Origin: OMIS01 sp044350895
Lineage (GTDB): Bacteria; Patescibacteriota; Microgenomatia; UBA1400; PJMF01
NCBI GenBank assembly: GCA_044350895.1
Contig: JBILGT010000026.1
Coordinates: 1 to 15,843, forward strand
Reading direction: 5' to 3'
DNA: 15,843 nucleotides
A program made the translations under genes and the position numbers. Shown piece after piece: positions 13,676-15,843 of the stretch (its first letter is position 1; the number at the start of each line of letters is the position of its first letter). The notes under the pieces are model-generated. The model was not told where the DNA came from, ran no database searches, and worked only from the letters and a program-made list of their open reading frames with translations.

Positions 13676-14212
13676 TTACTTAAACCATTGCTTCACCCAA
13701 CCCCAGATACCACCAGATTTTTTTGGTTCGGGAGTTTGCATAGTCTGAGCTGGCTTGGTTGGTGCAGTAGGTGCTTTGGTTGGTTCCGTAGGTACAGTGC
13801 TTGGTTGTACAGAAGTTTTCTTTGGTGACACTAGATTGAGAGTGTCAAGTATTTTGTGTAAACGTGGGTACTGACTTGATACAGTTGACCAGTCACTACT
13901 TGATGGCATGGTAAACCATACCTCATAACTGTGTGTAGCAGCGTCAAGTGCATTTGTATCAGCAATGGTTATCTTATCGTCACTGCCATCAAACGTAATG
14001 CTACCACCAGACCAAGTGGGAGTGCCTGTGACGGTACCATTGTGACTGTTGCCCGAACGGTCAGTGGCTGTGAGACCTGAGTTTTCATCAAGGTTGAGTG
14101 AAACAGTGAGTGAAGAAGTAATGAATGCAAGCACATTTGAGCGCATCTGAAAAAGCACTGCCACAAGAACAGCTGCTATAAAAACAACTCGCTTGAAAAA
14201 AGATGTGCTCAT
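13676..14212 (-). CDS. Exported protein with a truncated LamG/concanavalin-like domain
   Basis: A 178-residue exported protein. Residues 7-29 are a hydrophobic signal peptide or anchor (KRVVFIAAVLVAVLFQM). Residues 38-103 match the first half of a LamG/concanavalin A-like jelly roll: ENSGLTATDRSGNSHNGTVT, then GTPTWSGGSITFDGSDDKIT, then SYEVWF, following 'DsSGngn.G...g.p.w..G...FdGsdd.v.v......fT...W'. The domain then breaks off; a short segment leads into a Pro/Thr/Lys repeat region (PTEPTKAPTAPTKPAQT) and a tryptophan-rich amphipathic tail (GGIWGWVKQWFK). A full LamG domain is roughly twice as long, so this is a half domain or deletion product. Carbohydrate or surface binding is the usual LamG role but is doubtful here. 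Only a weak TATAGC lies 11 bases upstream of the ATG. Confidence 0.7.
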   Translation of the reverse strand: MSTSFFKRVVFIAAVLVAVLFQMRSNVLAFITSSLTVSLNLDENSGLTATDRSGNSHNGTVTGTPTWSGGSITFDGSDDKITIADTNALDAATHSYEVWFTMPSSSDWSTVSSQYPRLHKILDTLNLVSPKKTSVQPSTVPTEPTKAPTAPTKPAQTMQTPEPKKSGGIWGWVKQWFK

Positions 14213-14301
14213 TATTATGGCTTGCTATATGTGTCTTGTATTCAGTTCAAATATTATAATTGTGGTACTTTTGATACTGCCTTGTACAGTGTGAGTATTC
14301 A

Positions 14302-14329
14302 ATTGAGGTTGAGGTTTTGGTTGGGAGGC
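14302..14329 (+). repeat. G/T-rich upstream motif, copy A
   Basis: A 28-base element beginning ATTGAG and ending GGGAGGC that matches copy B (15038-15065) at 23 of 28 positions by eye. It contains GG, GG, GG, GGG and GG runs. It lies 20 bases before the TATACT box of the gene at 14363. Confidence 0.45.
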
Positions 14330-14349
14330 AAAAAAGTTTATAAGTACGT

Positions 14350-14355
14350 TATACT
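14350..14355 (+). promoter_or_regulatory. -10 box for the 208-residue anchored protein
   Basis: TATACT (one mismatch), 7 bases before ATG 14363. It lies within the upstream in-frame extension from 14222 and argues against that start. Confidence 0.55.
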
Positions 14356-14362
14356 GAAACAT

Positions 14363-14989
14363 ATGAAGAAAAGAGATGGATTTTTTACCCTAATAATTGT
14401 GTCTGGACTTTTTGCTATATTCTTTTTAATACGAGTTATACCCTCGCCAAAACATATCACTCAAAATGTAAAAACACCTGCAGCAGATACAAAACCTAGC
14501 TTGTCTCCGACAACTCTACAAATTCAAAACAAAAGTGGACAAAACATCATAAATAGCAAAGATGTCAAAATATATACTAGTGATGTGGGTTATTCATTCA
14601 CTTCAGTTTCCAACTGGTATGTTCGTGAATTTGGTTCTTTGTACCCAAGGAATATTGAATTTATTGGAATAAGTCCCAAAAGAATGATGAGTGATGACGT
14701 AGCACTGGCAGATGCACAAATTACTATTGAAGTAAGTGAACGGCCGTATCAAGAATTTCTAGAAGCAAGGTCCCACTATGAACAGTTTTCAGAAGAAACC
14801 ATCATTGTTGATGGAGTAGCAGGTGTCAAGGAGCGTGGCCAATCACAATCAAGTGAAGTAAATGAGGGCAAAAAATTTGTTCGTGTTATTCTGCCGCTCA
14901 AAGAGGGCACAATTGATATATTTGCTGATAAAAAGTATGAAAAAGAATTCAATACGCTAGTTGCATCATTTAAGTTCTCACGAGAGTAA
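14363..14989 (+). CDS. Single-TM membrane-anchored extracytoplasmic protein
   Basis: A 208-residue protein with an N-terminal membrane helix at about 7-26 (FFTLIIVSGLFAIFFLIRVI), a Pro/Thr/Ser/Asn linker (about 27-70), and a folded outside domain starting VGYSFTSVSNWYVREFGSLY and ending NTLVASFKFSRE. The opening 'gysf..p..W' and closing 'f..l..sFkF' are the marks of PsbP-like extracytoplasmic domains; the match is by pattern only. It has no cysteines. The architecture mirrors the 275-residue protein at 11865. ATG 14363 is chosen over the longer frame from 14222 because of the TATACT 7 bases upstream and because the N-terminus then begins MKKRDG, a normal membrane-anchor start. A G/T-rich motif lies further upstream. 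Function unknown. Confidence 0.75.
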   Translation: MKKRDGFFTLIIVSGLFAIFFLIRVIPSPKHITQNVKTPAADTKPSLSPTTLQIQNKSGQNIINSKDVKIYTSDVGYSFTSVSNWYVREFGSLYPRNIEFIGISPKRMMSDDVALADAQITIEVSERPYQEFLEARSHYEQFSEETIIVDGVAGVKERGQSQSSEVNEGKKFVRVILPLKEGTIDIFADKKYEKEFNTLVASFKFSRE

Positions 14990-15037
14990 GTATGATTTTG
15001 TGACCCTAAGGGGATTTGTTTTGAACTCGAATATACG

Positions 15038-15065
15038 ATTGAGTTTGAGATTTGGGTGGGGAGGT
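15038..15065 (+). repeat. G/T-rich upstream motif, copy B
   Basis: Second copy of the element at 14302-14329, beginning ATTGAG and containing GGGTGGGGAGG. It is followed after 32 bases by GTTATACAATTG, whose TTATAC also follows copy A (after 19 bases). It lies about 80 bases before the methyltransferase-like gene. Confidence 0.45.
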
Positions 15066-15145
15066 TGATGCGAGTGTATGAAATTTAAGCATACCCGTTA
15101 TACAATTGCAATAATAATCAAGATTGAGATGAAATCACGTGTGAT

Positions 15146-15742
15146 ATGAATGAACATAGCGAATCGACAACACAATCTGAAACCATGGACTTTACAATTA
15201 TCAGGAAATTAGAGTCTAAAATGTTCCCTGAATTAGCGCAAACAGGCAAATCTGCCTTTACGGCTAAAGATCCAGATGCTCCACTGCAAGACTGTGTCTA
15301 CGTGGAGTTTGGTCCAAGCTATTACTTTGACCAAGGTTTAATTGATAATGAATTGATGAGAAGTTTTACTGCACAAACAAAACTACTCAGTATCGGCTCA
15401 GGACATGCATATCTTGAACAATACTTATGCGCTGTTTCAGATCTTAAACCAGAAATGGTAACACTTTCTGATATAGAATCTATTACAGTGCCCGGAGGAT
15501 TTGCGTATGTTCGTATTAATATGAATGAGGAAGACTGGGGGATTGCTCCTCATTCTCAAGATGTAATCATATTTCCGAACACTATTTTTTTTGCTAAGAA
15601 AATTATTGAGCTGAGAACTGCAAGAGCCTCGCAAACTGAACAAGAACTTGCTTTCTTAGCTACTGTGGAATGTGCTGTAAAGTATTTAAAGCCGGGTGGC
15701 CAAATCAGATTTAATGTAGGGGCTTGCCTAGATAACGCGTAG
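15146..15742 (+). CDS. Class I SAM-dependent methyltransferase-like protein
   Basis: A 198-residue protein with a Rossmann methyltransferase core. Motif I is KLLSIGSGHAYLEQYL with the G84-S-G86 loop, followed by VTLSDIES where the acidic residue after the second strand would bind the SAM ribose. DVIIFPNTIFFAKK is in the place of motif IV, and VECAVKYLKPGGQIRFNVG is the post-core helix-strand with the common LKPGG turn. The acceptor is unknown. The C-terminus stops straight after LKPGGQIRFNVGACLDNA, short of the final two strands of the fold, so the protein may be truncated, possibly by the adjoining insertion sequence. The start is less certain than for other genes: no -10 box lies next to ATG 15146. 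A TTATACAAT promoter at 15098-15106 would leave a leader of some 35 bases holding a 6-codon ORF. Confidence 0.65.
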   Translation: MNEHSESTTQSETMDFTIIRKLESKMFPELAQTGKSAFTAKDPDAPLQDCVYVEFGPSYYFDQGLIDNELMRSFTAQTKLLSIGSGHAYLEQYLCAVSDLKPEMVTLSDIESITVPGGFAYVRINMNEEDWGIAPHSQDVIIFPNTIFFAKKIIELRTARASQTEQELAFLATVECAVKYLKPGGQIRFNVGACLDNA

Positions 15743-15748
15743 TACAAT
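15743..15748 (+). promoter_or_regulatory. -10 box for the right-hand transposase
   Basis: TACAAT, 7 bases before ATG 15756, overlapping the position just after the methyltransferase stop codon. Same hexamer and spacing as at 9667. Confidence 0.45.
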
Positions 15749-15755
15749 ACGCATA

Positions 15756-15843
15756 ATGTTTGATAAACCAGCAGAATACGGAGAAATAAAACGGCGCCGC
15801 ATTTCGGACAAAAAGTTTCGGGTGTTGGTGAGATGTTTTTGCA
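15756..15843 (+). mobile_element. Probable IS1595-type transposase, N-terminal fragment
   Basis: The frame is open from ATG 15756 to the window edge, 29 residues beginning MFDKPAEYGEIKRRRISDKK and continuing FRVLVRCFC. A basic N-terminus followed by 'RIS..KFR.l.r.F' is typical of IS1595-family transposases, where it precedes a helix-turn-helix. No catalytic residue is within the window, so the assignment rests on this short match and remains tentative. A possible left terminus of the element is GGGGCTTGCCTAGATAACGC (from 15719), inside the end of the methyltransferase gene. Confidence 0.45.

Noticed and set aside
14235..14260. GTTCAAAT resembling a tRNA T-loop
   Set aside because: No acceptor stem, anticodon arm or CCA-side pairing could be found around it.
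14222..14362. N-terminal extension of the anchored protein from 14222
   Set aside because: It would read through the G/T-rich motif and the TATACT box and would bury the membrane anchor behind 47 unrelated residues.

Overview
The window looks like a stretch of an AT-rich bacterial genome using the standard code (TAA, TAG and TGA all act as stops). Several things suggest a reduced-genome lineage such as the Candidate Phyla Radiation/Patescibacteria: a stripped-down DNA polymerase I, many one-off hypothetical proteins, several small membrane-anchored or exported proteins with one N-terminal hydrophobic segment, and almost no operon structure. No rRNA, tRNA, CRISPR array or phage module is visible, so this placement is an inference.

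Layout, left to right. 1-116 is the 3' end of an IS30-type transposase. 145-1039 holds a GNAT acetyltransferase facing a small protein with a ParB-like 'EGHHRL' motif. 1071-1967 is a compositionally distinct GC-rich transcription unit: promoter, a roughly 240-base structured leader, a secreted beta-rich protein and a hairpin terminator. 2004-3340 carries, on the minus strand, an MgtC-family membrane protein and an unrecognised 270-residue protein. 3402-4829 is a polymerase-only DNA polymerase I. 4824-9247 (minus) holds an unrecognised 508-residue protein and a 928-residue protein whose middle looks like an ABC ATPase that lost its catalytic motifs. 9304-10984 has a small zinc-ribbon protein, a tiny ORF, a HIT-family protein and a gene interrupted by two frameshifts. 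11016-14989 has a predicted nucleotidyltransferase, two single-TM extracytoplasmic proteins, an AlkC-type DNA alkylation repair protein and a protein with half a LamG domain. 15146-15742 is a SAM methyltransferase-like protein, and 15756 to the end is the start of a probable IS1595-type transposase.

The strongest window-wide signal is regulatory. For most genes a TATAAT-like hexamer lies only 6-11 bases before the start codon, with no Shine-Dalgarno sequence between. A -10 box there places transcription initiation at or within a few bases of the start codon, so most genes here appear to be transcribed singly and translated from leaderless or nearly leaderless mRNA. I used this signal to choose starts for several genes. 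The exceptions are the GC-rich secreted-protein unit, with a long structured leader, and the methyltransferase gene.

Functionally the window is a mixed housekeeping/accessory region (DNA repair and synthesis, nucleotide-binding enzymes, cell-surface proteins) bracketed by pieces of two insertion sequences. No multi-gene pathway can be reconstructed.
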